Positions 1 through 12,217 of a stretch of 64,000 bases of DNA are shown piece by piece. The translations under genes were made by a program, and so were the position numbers. Where the stretch lies: NCBI RefSeq assembly GCF_019112545.1, contig NW_025064883.1:2158684-2222683 (forward strand), written 5' to 3'. This DNA comes from Guyanagaster necrorhizus. Taxonomy: Eukaryota; Basidiomycota; Agaricomycetes; Agaricales; Physalacriaceae. The notes under the pieces were generated by a model. That model saw only the letters and a list, made by a program, of their open reading frames with translations. It did no database searches and was not told where the DNA came from. Each line of letters opens with the position of its first letter. Positions within the stretch are counted from its first letter, which is position 1.

Positions 1-568
1 GTTTCAGCATCAGAATACAAGTTCTTCAGTTTTGAGGACTGCTAGCCAGCCAAGAGTGCAGCTAGTCAAGCCTAAGTGCTTGATAGACTTAGTATTTGGG
101 TTTTGGAGTTCATTGGGTTTTAGAATATTCTAAGTTGGTTTGGAGTGCAATTTGGTGTTGATTCTAAGTCCTAATTATACTTAAACATTGCTATAAACTA
201 CTCTCATGAGTATTGCATCTTTGAAAGCAAGATAGAGTTGAATAACTGTCTTTATTGACTGTTTCTTTGATTTTACTTAAGATTGCAAGAGTGCTTTTAT
301 TGTACTCAAAACAACCGACCTCAACTGTATTTGGTGATTGTGTATTGAATGGTTAGGTGTTGGTGTTTGAGAGTTCATTCCTCATTCACTTCTCTTAGTC
401 ACTTAGAAGTTATCAAGCACATCAACAGCAGTGTGATAGAACAATGACTGACTGGATTGCTGAGCTAAGCTTTCTCATGGTCCTAAGTGCTGGTCTAAGT
501 GTCTTGACTAAGCAAAGATAGGGGTTATTTCTGAGAAAAAGAAAAAGGAAATAGGAAAAATTGTAACA
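1..568 (-). mobile_element. LTR end of an unidentified LTR retrotransposon (element J), cut by the window edge
   Basis: The segment ends at 568 in AACA, and the next five bases (GTCAG, 569-573) resume the A' relic where its antisense pol is interrupted, so this is the inner end of an inserted LTR. Read on the minus strand it begins TGTTACAATTTTTCC, resembling the starts of the Gypsy B, D and H LTRs, and it carries the same 'cttagtcaag...cttaggaccatgag' style body. No start is seen by position 1, so the LTR is longer than 568 bp or continues into internal sequence. The rest of the element lies to the left of the window. Confidence 0.7.
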
Positions 569-1310
569 GTCAGAGAATATATCATTCACAAATCATTGAA
601 ATGCTGCTGGAGCATTTGTGAGGCCAAAAAGCATGATGTGCCATTCAAAGGAACTGTAATGGGTCTGAAAGGCTATTTTCTATTTGTCTCCTTTAGCTAT
701 ACAAATGAGATGGTAGGCATGTTGAAGATCAAGCTTAGTGTAGATGCACATGGAGTGAGCAGAGTCAAAGAGATCAGAAATAAGAGGAAGAGGATAATGA
801 TCCTTCTTGGAGATTTTGTTTAGGCTGTGATAGTCAACACAAAGTTGGAGTTCACCAGTCTTCTTCTTGACAAATAAGACTGGAGCCCCATGCAGAGAGC
901 AGAATGGAGTAATGAACCCATTATGCAGATTATCATCAATAAACTCTCATAGAGTCTTGAGTTTGGATTCTAAGAGAGAATAAATAGATCTAAGCAGTGG
1001 AGATGTTTCTTCATCAAAGCTGATTTTGAGGTTGTACAGCCTGTGTTTGAGTAACTTTTTAGAGAGAGTATCACTAAAGACATCTGCAAAATCATAATAC
1101 TCTACTGGCACTGATAAAAGATATGCTGGTTCTGTGGATGCAGCTTTGGCTCCAATATTAGACAAGAAAGGCTGTAGTGTGAACTGCTGAATGCTTTCTT
1201 CTGCATTGGCTCAGACAAATGCAGCAGCAGATATGATGGAGATCTTTCAGTGTGCTTTCATAGTAAAAGATTCTGAGAGAGGATAGAAATAAATAGATTC
1301 ATATAGGAAT

Positions 1311-1792
1311 TGTTATGAATGTGACTATTTCACACCTTCACATTCTTCACCCACGTCATTCTCTACATCATCTACATGCCACTCCCATACCTTTGTTATG
1401 CTGCAACCTCATTCTGCAGCATAATATGCCAACATACTCACATATTTATGTCATTACAGAACTATTACTGCATGGCTACAAGCCACTATACATATTCTTT
1501 ACTGTGACACTTGTATACCAGATGCCTCTGGTATGACTACTGGCCTTATGCCACACCATCTTTACTTATTATTAGCATACACTCTTTTGTATATAAAGTA
1601 GCTCAGCTGTGGCCTTAAGCCCCAGCTTTGGACTAAAGTTTATTCTCCCAATACTCTTCTGACTGAACTCCAAGCATCGCCCGACTTGATTGAGATGCTT
1701 CCCACTCTCTTCAGACCCACTCTTGTGCTGATTGCTTGAATGTGAAGCACAGCCTTGAGTTTTAGTTTGTTTATAGTAGTTGGTTGCTAACA
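1311..1792 (+). repeat. Solo LTR with perfect 5-bp TSD inside A'
   Basis: This is a 482-bp block starting TGTTATGAATG and ending GCTAACA, flanked on both sides by GGAAT (1306-1310 and 1793-1797). The flanks join into continuous A' sequence. It has a TATAAA box (1592-1597) on the plus strand. About 30 nt further on is CCCAGCTTTGGACTAAAG, the same position and look as the self-primer block of the Gypsy B and H LTRs, so it is probably from a related Gypsy family. No internal domain remains, as expected after LTR-LTR recombination. Confidence 0.85.
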
Positions 1793-3325
1793 GGAATAGA
1801 GTCTGCCAGCTATCTGGAGCAGATTTGGAATGGAGTGAAGTCCCAGAGGTTAGATAGATAGAGTCTGATAGGCATAGAAGTTCTAGAATTGAGCTGGAAG
1901 GCTCAGAGAGAGGTAGACTGTTATCTTATGGATATAGAAGTCCTGAAGATGTGGTGGAGGCTGTGAAATTAGTTGGAGTGAGATTCTGATTGCTTGAGTA
2001 GAAAGTGATACTGTTGTCAGTCTAGTCAATTAGTGGATTATAGCAAGAGAGCCAGTTGTATCCTAGAATAAGATTGCAAGATGAATCCAGATGAGTGATA
2101 TAGAAGTTGATAGGAAAGGTGTCTTCAGAAGAGAAACAGATAGAAATGGTTACAGTTTGAAATATGTGGCTTCTAATAGAGCCATCAAATAGTTAGAGTT
2201 GCACACTAGAGATAGTTTTAATAGAAATATCATTGGCAGCTGCATACTTAGTGTCAACAAAGCAGTGGCTAGAATCAGAATTGATAAAAGCAAGAAAATG
2301 CAGAATGGTAGAAGCTGAAGGCCTATCAGGCTCCATACTAGTCAGTAATTCTGCTAAAAGTGGAAGATGAAAGGATTGGTTAGAAACAGATGTTGCATTG
2401 AGGGTGATAATCTCCAGTGTGTGAATAGAGTCAACACAACTCTGAACTCACATAAAGAAAACAGAGTTGCTTTCTAGTTTTCTAACTTAGTTGGAGCCAG
2501 TTTCTTAGGAGCAGTGTCTACTTCAGCTGCATGACTCTTGGTGGAGGCTGCTGCCTTTTGCTTATTGCAATCTTTGGTCTTGTATTTGGCTCCACAGAAT
2601 ATATAAAGGTTGTTCTAGTGTCAGCAGTCTTTTTCTTTCTAAGTAAGATGGTCATCTTTGCTTAGTTTATTGGCATAAGGCTTAGAGGTGGTAGATTTTG
2701 GTGTGGAGCTGGAGTCTGAGAAAGAAGAGTTGTATCCCTTGAATTTGGAGTTGGAGAATTGGTTGAAGGCCTTATTGTCTCAGTTTTCACAGGCAATTTC
2801 AGTTTTTTGGGTCCAGTAGTGAGCATCGAGTTCTTGAGCAAGAAAGCATATATCATGAAGATTGTTTGGCTTCCCATAGTGAGCTATATTATTCTTAATG
2901 CAAGTGAAGAGGCCATGGTAAAAGGTGTGGTAGAGAGAGTTATCTCTATACTCAATTTGTGAGATGTACTGATTAAATTGGACTATATACTTCATGATCC
3001 AGTCTCTATTATGCATCCAAAGATGTTCTAATGCATCTTCAGCATCTCCAATAGCATCAAAAAGGCCAAAATTGCTATGAAGCTCATTCAAGAAAGCCAC
3101 ATAGGAGAATTGCCAGGCTGGTGGATCCTGTGGATTGGAGTTAAGAATGTCTGATTCAAACCAGTTAAACATGATGCTGATCAGAAAGGAAATAGCATAG
3201 TTGATCTTGCTAGCATCTATTATAAATGCAGTAGGTCTGTCATTGAAGTTTAACTGAAGGGAAACAATGAAGGCCTTCAGTTTGTGAGAGTTAGAGCTAT
3301 CAAAGGGTTCTGGTTTCTTAACTTA

Positions 3326-3598
3326 TTCAAGTTGATATTCAAACTGAGTATTTACAATACTCATATATAGTTTATATATTATTGGTAGCTAATTCTGAGT
3401 CAGAGTCCATTAGAATCTAGTGTCAAATATTCACTACTGTATTTGAGGTCTAGATACTAGAGTGTGAAATACACATGTGAAATAGTAATAGTAAAATGAA
3501 ATTGGTGGGTAATGAGAAATGGACAGAGTCTAATGAGACTTGTGTTTGAAATTGTGGTTGGTTGAAATGAAGTGGAGGCTGACAGCATATGCATAACA
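3326..3598 (-). repeat. Remnant of the A' 5' LTR
   Basis: On the minus strand this matches the first half of the 490-bp Gypsy A LTR, from its outer TGTTA end to just past the TATA box and the 'cagttcgaatatcaactt' block, with many transitions. The LTR's outer end is at 3598 (GCATAACA on the plus strand). The inner part of the LTR and the beginning of gag were deleted. Confidence 0.8.
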
Positions 3599-4121
3599 CA
3601 AACCCAGAATGTTATATCCATACTCTCTCTCTATGATCTCTCTCCTGAGGCCATCCAAATCACCAATGAGTCTATACATAGAATTATACCAGAAACCACC
3701 TCTGAGAACTCAGATCTGGAGGTTCTTCTAACAGAACAAGAAGACTCTGAGTACCAAAGAAGATACTACTGACACATCATCTGTCACAACCTGCCAAACC
3801 TCCCTCTGGTCCTAGACCATGAGGACAAGGATATCTCTGATAACTTTTTTAATGCAGAACCATCTCCTGCCTCTATCACTGCTCTCTTAGAGCACAGAAT
3901 TGAAAATCATACTCAAGATTTCCTTGATGCTACTAGGGTGGCTACAGACTCTGGCCATGACTCCCTCTATGCAACTTCTGATACACTCTTATCTGGCTGC
4001 AGGAACACTACAAGTTCTGGTTGAGGGAACACTGTAAGTTCTCACTACACCAACCAGAGCAATGGGCATAGTAGCTGCAATCTCTATCAGCAGAACTGAT
4101 ATCTTGCACAAGTCTGTAAAG
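3599..4121 (+). pseudogene. Gypsy C gag, N-terminal extension fragment
   Basis: Translation gives an acidic, Ser/Thr-rich stretch (for example ILSLYDLSPEAIQITNESI) with several in-frame stops. It is similar in character to the long region ahead of the capsid in Gypsy B, D and H. It continues after the Gypsy B insertion at 12218, across the TAAAG duplication. No known domain is visible. Assignment rests on continuity with the later pieces. Confidence 0.6.
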
Positions 4122-4584
4122 TGTTATGATTTTCTACTCTTTTTCTTTCTTTAACCCCTATTTATGCTTAGTCAGAGTGCCAGAACAAGCATTTAGAACC
4201 ATGAGACCAGGCTTAGTCATCACAACCAGCCAAGTCTATCATTGTCTTTCACCATAACAGCATTGCTTGATGATACACAATCAGCCTTTTATATATGGTA
4301 ACAATGCTCCAGAATAATGAGCACAAGGACAGAGCGATATACAATAAGTAGGTAGTATTATTAGCAAACTCTGTTTAGTATTTAAGGAGCTCACTCTTGC
4401 TGGTAAACCCCAGCTTCAAGCTAAAGTTTATTCCATCTCATTCTACTCTTGAGCTAGTCACACAAAGTCTTGAAGCACAGAGAGTCAACATCAGTACATA
4501 AAGTAAACTCTAACAGAAGGCTCAAACACAAAGCCACATTAGTTTATCATATGCTAGTTGATCACATGTGGCTTGAGCCTAACA
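4122..4584 (+). repeat. Gypsy B 5' LTR
   Basis: The TG...CA ended LTR is 463 bp, the same length as its partner at 11755-12217. It has an AT-rich TATTTAAG promoter-like box near 4379. The 13-nt block AGCTTCAAGCTAA (4412-4424) follows about 33 nt later and is complementary to the primer site just inside the element. Confidence 0.92.
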
Positions 4585-4585
4585 A

Positions 4586-4598
4586 TTAGCTTGAAGCT
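4586..4598 (+). other. Gypsy B primer binding site (self-priming type)
   Basis: TTAGCTTGAAGCT starts one base after the 5' LTR and is the exact reverse complement of 4412-4424 in that LTR. The LTR block lies about 30 nt after the TATA-like box, where the transcript would start. In Tf1-type elements the RNA 5' end folds back on such a site to prime minus-strand synthesis. No tRNA 3' end match is evident. Confidence 0.7.
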
Positions 4599-4640
4599 TT
4601 CATCTTCCCTTTCTCAAGCCCAATTGTGCTGAGAAACTGA

Positions 4641-7600
4641 ATGCCCTCTATCAACCCATCAGACCCAAACTTTGATCAAGAGTTCCTGAAACTCCTTTCT
4701 TCCATCATCAGAACATTGTTAGGATTATTGGTGATCATTCAGCTGTGCTGAGGATGCCATTCAATCACTGTCTGGGCAATCAGGCACTATAATGAGTTCC
4801 ATCATATTCAACATATCCTATGAAACATAACTCCAGACCTTTTGCTCTATGACATCTCTGACTCCTGATGAATGTTCCACCAGTTCCCAAACCCTTCACC
4901 AGAAGCAGGGCCTAGCTGCCTGACTCAAGGAGACATTCAAAAAGAGGAAAGATACAGATACCCCCTCTGACTCACAGAATTTCGAAATCTCTAGCAACTA
5001 GTCTCTGACCATGAGGATGAGGACCTTCTGAGCAACTTCTTTCAGCAGTCGCCATCCTCCAACCCTCTCCAAATTCCCTGAACCTCTGGGATTGGTAACT
5101 ATGCTAGAGACTCTCTCAGTCCCACTCAGATAGCTGCAAGACCCCAACAAACAACACCTTGAAGCCAGCCTGCTAGCTCCACCCCTTCAGACTACCACTC
5201 AGTCGGAACAAGTGGTGGGTTGGGGAGGTCACCCTCAGACAGGCTCAATGATGAGTGACAAGCCTGAGAAAGAAGGGATGAAACCATACATTGGTACTTC
5301 TCCATCTGAGACACCAATATCTCCTTCAACTATGATGAGGCCCTCTGATAGGAGGAGCAGAGACAATGAACCACACCATGACCAGTTCTCAGCAAGCTTG
5401 AGGAGCACATCCTTGAAAGTGAAAGACAGTGAAGAAAGGCTGCCAAGTATGACAGGGAGCATAGAGAAGAGCAAAGAGCCATCAAAAGGGCTTGACTGGA
5501 GAGGGCTAACATCTCCAACTGGTATAGAATCTGGCCTGAGGTCACATCCATACTTGCACTAGTACAGGCCAACCCATCCCTCTCAACCCCTATCTTCCAA
5601 AAGCCTAGCACTGACTCTGACCTCTGGAGCAAGAACCACTGGCAAGCAGAGACTCTCACAGCTGGCAGCCAGATTCCCGAAAATCCCCTATGCCCCTCAA
5701 CCTCCCAATATCCCTCTGCCTAATGATCTTCCAGTATTAATACTATATTCTGGAATGATGAGTCTGTTCTCAAGCACTATGGATTATGAGTCTCTGGAAA
5801 TGCCTACATCCCTGCTCATGCCCTCCAAGGCTTTCTCAGAAGTAGAGTTGTCAGACAGCTTCTCGACAACAACTACAGAAGAAATATTCAGCTCTATCAT
5901 GAGTGAGTGGAGGCAGTGAGAGCAACTGGAGAAAACTGGTATAACTCCAATATTAGAAGTCAGCCCATTATCTTCTACTTTCATGGCTCAGACCATTTGA
6001 GTCCTGCCACTGGTCTCAGCACTCAGCCAGGGCAGCAGGATGACAATACAACTGCAAGGGGACAAAAGAAGTTCCTATGACCTGTCCAGCACCTTTCCTT
6101 CTGAAGAGATAGATGACAAGAATGAGGGCAAGAAAGAAACTGAAAGCAGTGACTCACTATGGGGACCACCATATGACTTGCAGGAGGAAACAGATGATGA
6201 AGAACTGGAAAGATTGATTCAGGAAGCCAGAACCCAGGAGTACCAGGAGTACTACCTATGAGGGGTAAACTTTTTATAGCACAATGCCACTTGGGTGGCA
6301 TTGCAAATAGGACAATTATATTTATGCTCTGAAACTGATAAACAAATAGAAATCTTGAAGTGGGCAGCAACAGATTATGCCATCCAACAATATAATCAGA
6401 AGCATCTAGAAGACCCAGTCAGCTGATCACTGGCATACCAACCAATGCCTTCTATATGACCAATGCCACAGTCACCCCCTATAGTGCCAAAACAAGCTGA
6501 GTACTAGGCTCTATTGGTCTGCAGCACTTTTTCATACTCCAATCTTTTGTTTCAATCAATAGCAACTCAGCTGATACAGACATGACCTCAGCCAAAAGAA
6601 GTGCCAAACAGATTCTGAAATTCCTGGACCAGCAAGGGAAGCAGACTGTTAAGGGGTCAGCCACTCTTGGATCAAGCCAGTGAAAGCAGAGCAGGAAAGG
6701 AGCCTATTTGAGATGATCCCAAAGCAGTACAACTAGGATTTACAATTCAGGATGGGGTTATCATCCGAAGGGAAGAACTACCACAGAGAAGTCCTGTCGC
6801 TGATGACAACTTGCTCCATTCCTTCCCTAGACCACCACAAGAATGGCAATGACCCCCATTCTCTGATTGGCCCAATCTGATAAGAGCATTACTCTAGGAC
6901 ACTGCTATCCTTCAATGCCGCTCTGATCTTTTATGAAAGCCTCACCTCTTTAAAGAGGCATCTGACCATATTGATCAGTTTCTTGTAGACTGCGAGCAAT
7001 ACTTTGAGGTCTATGTTGGATATCTAGGGACTGATATGAACAAAGTCATATTTACCACCTCTTACCTTGAAGAGAAGGTGAAAACATGATGAATCCTTAT
7101 TTCTCTGAATTTCCAATTGTCAACTTGAGAACACTACTAATACCTCTTATGGTCTGTGTTCAAACAGATGCTCTATAACAAATTTATTGACCCTGCCATA
7201 CAAAAAGTGCATAAACAAAAGATCAAGGAGTACAAGATGACTGACAAGATGGCCATAGACTATTTTGACAAGTTAGAATGCTTGGCTAAACTTGCCAGAA
7301 TCCAGAATGACATGACCAATGACAGCCAAATGGTCGAGGCCCTCAAATGAGAAGTTCCCTCTTCATACATCATAATGATTTTGGCAATTGGCATCAAATC
7401 ATTAATGCCAGTTGGATACAATGAATGGAAAGAATGAATCATCAAGATGTACAGAGAGCAATAAAGACAGAAAGCAGAATCGTCGACACTATAAGACTAT
7501 ACTAAGAAGTTGGCTCTGCCAATCCCAAACAAGTTAGGGCAAACTGCTGAGAAATCATCAGGATCCCCAATAGCCTCTGCCTATAGAAGCCAGAAGACCA

Positions 7601-7725
7601 GAACTGGAACTATATACACAGGAGCAGAAAAGCTGATAGACATCGATCAGATAAAGAAGGAGAGCAAGTGCTTCAACTGTGGACAAAAGAGCCACATGAT
7701 GAAGGATTGCCTAAAGAAAAAATGA
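4641..7725 (+). pseudogene. Gypsy B gag (long, with CCHC zinc knuckle), broken
   Basis: The likely start is ATG 4641 (MPSINPSDPNFDQEFLKLL), followed by a hydrophobic stretch (LLGLLVIIQL). A long, acidic and low-complexity region with many stops reaches about 6900. The retrotransposon gag core lies at about 6950-7450 (DQFLVDCEQYFEVYVGYL; FKQMLYNKFIDPAIQKVHKQKIKEY). An intact CCHC zinc knuckle, CFNCGQKSHMMKDC, is at about 7668-7710. The protein would pack element RNA in virus-like particles. The reading frame was chosen by conservation with the matching part of Gypsy H, because the true frame is interrupted by TGA, TAG and TAA. It cannot make a full protein. Confidence 0.75.
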
Positions 7726-8309
7726 ACATGCAAAGATATCTGAGTGCAGATTGCTGAGTTACAGAAAGAAGATGAAGAACTTGACAAGGAGACTAAAGTA
7801 GAGGAGGTAAAAGAGGGGGCCGACCAGTGAATGATTCCACTGTGCTGGCCAAGAACTTTTACAGTGTGCAAACCCTAGCTGCTAGTCAGACTAAAAGTAC
7901 TTCTGTAGTTATCCCTATGCCTATTTATACCATGCATTCGAATATACCACCAACTTACATCCTGCACACTGAAGAATCACAAAAAGAAACTCAAATGCCT
8001 CTGGGCCAAATAGAGACAGAGAGCCCCAACACTTAGCTCAAACCATTCAACACTGAATGAACTTGGAGGGCCATCAAAGATGCCAAGGATGAAGCTACAG
8101 CTAAAGCCATGCTCAAGAATTGAGTCCATCAAATCTGAGCCAAAGAAATAATTGATGAAATGGTAGAAGGAATAAAGAAAGCCAAGCAGTGCCAAGCCTT
8201 GGAATGGCTTGATGAACTTTGAGGACCACAAAAGTTCATCTGACAATCAAAAACAACAGAGCAGGACTTACTTGCTAAAGCCTAAATTGAGACTCTCACC
8301 TCCTGCTCT

Positions 8310-11300
8310 GCTTATGCAGTAACCATGCTAATCAACAGTAGATGCACAGGAAGTTCTATCAACCATGTCTTCATCAACAGGCACAAACTCCCAACCCAAG
8401 CCATGGCAGCCTCCATTCTGGTCTATAATGCTGACAGAACAAAAAATCAGGCCAGTTCGATTACTGAGTTCATAGAACTTAGGCTCACAATCAGAGATCA
8501 CTCTGAATGAATTGATCTGGCAGTCATAGATCTTGAGACTAAAGAGGTTTTCCTTGGTCATGACTGGCTTATGTCACAATCTGCTGATCAATTGAAAAAC
8601 TGGGCAGATCACATTCGCAAGGTGCCAATGCTGGAAGATCTCATTCAAACTCCCTGATGAGGATCCAGAGGATCAATGGAATGAGAAAATGGAAGATGGA
8701 GAAACAATCCTCACTGTAGACATCCAGCAAGAAATACACATTCATGCCATATATCATGCTAACAATCTGACAGCCAAAGCCAATGAGCAAAGGGCAGAGA
8801 AGGCCTTTGAAGAAATGGTGCCTGAATGGGCACATGACTTCAGAGACCTTTTCAAGAAAGAAAGCTTTGACAAGTTACTAAAGCCAAAACTATAGGACCA
8901 TGTGATCAAACTAATCCTGAATGCAAGCACTAATCTAGATTGCAAGACATATCCACTTGATAATAATGAGCAACAGGAGCTCGACAAGTTTCTAGATGAG
9001 AACTTGTCCAGTGGATGTATCAGACTCTCAAAGTCCCCTATGGCATCACCATTCTTCTTTGTTAAGAAGAAGGATGGCAAGCTCTGACCAGTCCAAAACT
9101 ACTAGAAGCTTAATGAAATGACAATCAAGAACTAATACCCTCTTCTGTTGATCTCAGAGTTGATGGACAAACTCTGAGATGCCAAATATTACACCAAGCT
9201 CGATGTCCAGTGGAGATACAATAATGTCTGTATTAAAGAGGGGGATGAATGGAAAGTGGCATTCAGAATGAACTGAGGACTATTCAAGCTGATGGTCATG
9301 TTCTTCAGGCTCACTAATTCCCCAGCAACATTCCAGTGGATGATGAATGACATATTCAAAGACCTCATTGCCACTGGAAAGATCACCATCTACCTTGATA
9401 ATATTTTAATCATGTCAAGGACCAAGGAGGAGCATAGAAAGCTGGTACAACAGGTACTAGCTCTCATGAGAAAGCATAAATTGTTTCTCAAAGCTGAGAA
9501 ATGTGAATTCAAGATACTTGAAACCAAGTACCTTGGGATCATCATTAGCAAAGGGAGTATTCAGATGGATCCCATCAAGATAGCAGAGATAACCAAATGA
9601 CCAGAGCCAGTCAAGAAGAAGGAATTACAATCCTTTCTTGGGTTCACCAACTTCTACCAATGGTTTATCTGAGACTACAGCAAGATTGTCCAACCCATGA
9701 CACAACTAACTGGCAATGCCCCCTGGACATGGGGCCTCTCTCAGCAAGCCACCTTTGACAACCTGAAAAGATGGTTAGCCAAAAATGTTATACTTGCTAT
9801 CCCCACACAGGAAGGAAAATTCTGAGCTGAGGCTGACTCAAGCAAGGGAGCAATCAGGGCTGTCCTATCTCAGAAACAAGACAAAAGATGGCACCCTGTT
9901 GCATTTCTATCTAAGACACTCACTGTCACTGAGTGAAACTATGAAATCTATGACAAAGAACTCCTTGCCATTATGCTCGCCTTAGAGGAGTGGTGACATT
10001 ATCTCATTGGGGCCACAGAGGTTTTTGAGATCTGGACTGATCACCAAAACCTCTGATACTTCCAACAACCCCAAAAGCTCAATCATCAACAAGCCAGATG
10101 GGTCATGGAACTCAGTCAATACTAATACACCCTCTATCACAAAGCTGGCATAGCAAACAAAAAAGCCAACCTCTTAAGCCAACATGTCAATCATGATCAG
10201 GGGAGTACCGACAATGAAGGAGTAATGTTACTATGACCTGAATATTTCAGAGCTATGATAATACCCATGAAGAAGGAGATCTACAAGTGCATTAAGAGTG
10301 CAACTCAGGACAACCACAAGTGAGACCAATGAGTGGCCCCATCCCTCAATCATGAACGAGGAATGGTGAAGGAAGGAGGGTTAATCTATTACAATAGGTA
10401 GATCTATATCCTATGAGATCAGGAATTATGTGGTGAGATCATCGCTATCTGCTATGATCATGCTACAGCTGGTCATCCTGGTATAGCCAAAACTAAGGAA
10501 CTAGTATTGCAAGAATACTAGTGGCCCAAGATGGGAAATAATATTACCATATACATCAAAGCATGCAAAGTCTGCTAATGTGGCAAATCATCAACTCAGG
10601 CTCAAGCCACTCTGCTTCACTCAAATGAAATCCTGTCATCACTCTGGACCTATATCTTAGTTGACATGATTACTGGCCTCTCTGACTGCAATAGCTATGA
10701 TGCAATCCTCATCATAGTCAACTACTTCTCAAAGTCCATTATTTCCATTGCCTGTTCCACTGAATTAATCTCTAAAAGATGGGCAAAGATCTTGTGAGAC
10801 AAAGTTTATGCTAAATATAGCATGCCACAAGTGGTCATCTCTGATCGAAGACCTCAATTCATCTCAAAGTTCCTTGATGATCTCTATCACTTTCTTTCTA
10901 TCAAATGCAATGCATCTACTGCCTATCACCTCTAAACTAATGAACAGATGGAGCACATGAACTAAGAGATAGAGAAGTATCTTCACCTCTTCATAAACTA
11001 TCAGCAAGATGACTGGGTGGAATAGCTCGCTCTCACTGCCTTCCAGCATAATAACCAGATACATTTAGCAATAGAAAAAATTCTGTTTTTTGTTAATTAT
11101 AGTCAACACCTCAACATTACACAAACCAAATAATATCAAATGACTACTCTCATATCTGGTGACTTTGCAGCTACTATGACAAAAATCCACAAAGAAATAA
11201 AGGCCACTCTCAAAAAGGCAGCCAAGACCATGAAAACCTAGTATGACAAATATCATCAAATGGCCCATAATTATGCCATCAATGACAAGGTCTGGTTGGA

Positions 11301-11729
11301 CACTACCAACCTCCACCTGTCACAACCCAAGTGCAAGCTGGCAAATAAGCACACTGAACCCTTCTCTATAACCTCAAAAGTAGGAGCTAGTGCCTACAAA
11401 CTCTGACTGCCCAAAACATGAAAGATTCATGATATCTTCAATAAGACATTATTGACACCCTACATCGCACCTGCATTCCCTAATCAGGAATGACTGCCAC
11501 CACCACCTCTGGACCTCATCGATAATGAAGAACATTACAAAGTTGACTAAGTTTTAAACCATAAACTATGAAAAATCAAGGCGAAAGAGAGAGAGATGGC
11601 AACTACCATCAATTATCTGATCAGTTGGAAGGGTTACAGGCCAGAATCCAACCAGTGGGTAAACAAGAAGCTAATAAATGCTGACAAAGCTATACATGAC
11701 TATGAATTATCTCTAAATTAAGCCATCGG
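8310..11729 (+). pseudogene. Gypsy B pol: protease, RT, RNase H, integrase, chromodomain, broken
   Basis: Visible in order: a retropepsin-like region near 8325-8580 (MLINSRCTGSSINHVFI, where the usual D-S-G is degraded); RT at about 8900-9600 with FRLTNSPATFQ and YLDNILIMS (YLDD changed to YLDN); RNase H at about 9790-10190; the integrase core at about 10650-11060 with DMITGLSDCNSY, SDRRPQFISKF and the downstream glutamate; and a C-terminal chromodomain at about 11525-11700 (YLISWKGYRPESNQWV). Stops, mostly TGA and TAA at former Trp, Arg or Gln codons, interrupt all parts. Chromodomains of this clade are known to steer integration to heterochromatin. Confidence 0.85.
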
Positions 11730-11754
11730 AATGATGATCTTAAGGAGAGGGTAA

Positions 11755-12217
11755 TGTTATGATTTTCTACTCTTTTTCTTTCTTTAACTCCTATTTATAC
11801 TTAGTCAGAGTGCTAAAACAAGTGCTTAGGACTATGGGATCAGGCTTAGTCATCACAACCAGCCAAGTCCATCATTGTCTTTCACTGTAATAGTGTTGCT
11901 CAACAATGCACAACCAGCCTTTTATGTATGGTAATGATGCTCCAGGACAATAAGCACAAGGACAGAGTGATATACAATAAGTAGATAGTATTATTAGCAA
12001 ACCCTGTTTAGTATTTAAGGAGCCCACTCTTGCTGGTAAACCTCAGCTTCAAGCTAAAGTTTATTCCATCTCATTCTACTCTTGAGCTAGTCACACAAAG
12101 TCTTGAAGCACAGGGAGTCAACATCAGTACATAAAGTGAACTCTAACAGAAGGCTCAAACATGAAGCCATGTTAGTTTATCATGTGCTAGTTGATCATGT
12201 GTGGCTTGAGCCTAACA
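11755..12217 (+). repeat. Gypsy B 3' LTR
   Basis: 463 bp, TGTTATG...CCTAACA, preceded by the polypurine tract TAAGGAGAGGGTAA and followed by the TSD TAAAG. It is nearly identical to 4122-4584, differing mainly by transitions. Confidence 0.92.

Larger units (their letters stand above)
569..3598 (-). mobile_element. A': decayed minus-strand copy of the Gypsy A family (partial)
   Basis: Read on the minus strand, the segment gives diverged versions of the Gypsy A proteins. They comprise the capsid part of gag (about 3172-2780), the zinc-knuckle region, the protease and linker (about 2400-1800), the RT N-terminal flank (about 1165-947, with the VPVEYYDFADVFSDTLSKK motif) and the start of RT (to 569). 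RT continues left of the element J insertion. Many codons are stops, consistent with C-to-T and G-to-A change, and CpG is almost absent. A solo LTR interrupts it at 1311-1792. Near 3325 there is a deletion: gag jumps straight into the middle of the 5' LTR. It was inserted in Gypsy C; its right TSD would be CAAAC (3599-3603). Confidence 0.85.
4122..12217 (+). mobile_element. Gypsy B: full-length decayed chromodomain Gypsy retrotransposon
   Basis: The 8,096-bp element is bounded by two 463-bp LTRs starting TGTTATGATTTTC and ending GCCTAACA, with TSD TAAAG at 4117-4121 and 12218-12222. Inside, in order, are a self-complementary primer site, a long gag with zinc knuckle, protease, RT, RNase H, integrase, chromodomain and a purine tract (TAAGGAGAGGGTAA) before the 3' LTR. 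Every domain is broken by stops or frame changes. Its LTRs differ by eye at a few percent of sites, nearly all transitions. It is inserted in Gypsy C. Confidence 0.93.

Noticed and set aside
5212..5562. Open frame of 116 codons in Gypsy B
   Set aside because: The frame conserved with Gypsy H in this region is a different, stop-broken one; this open frame is a shadow left by chance.
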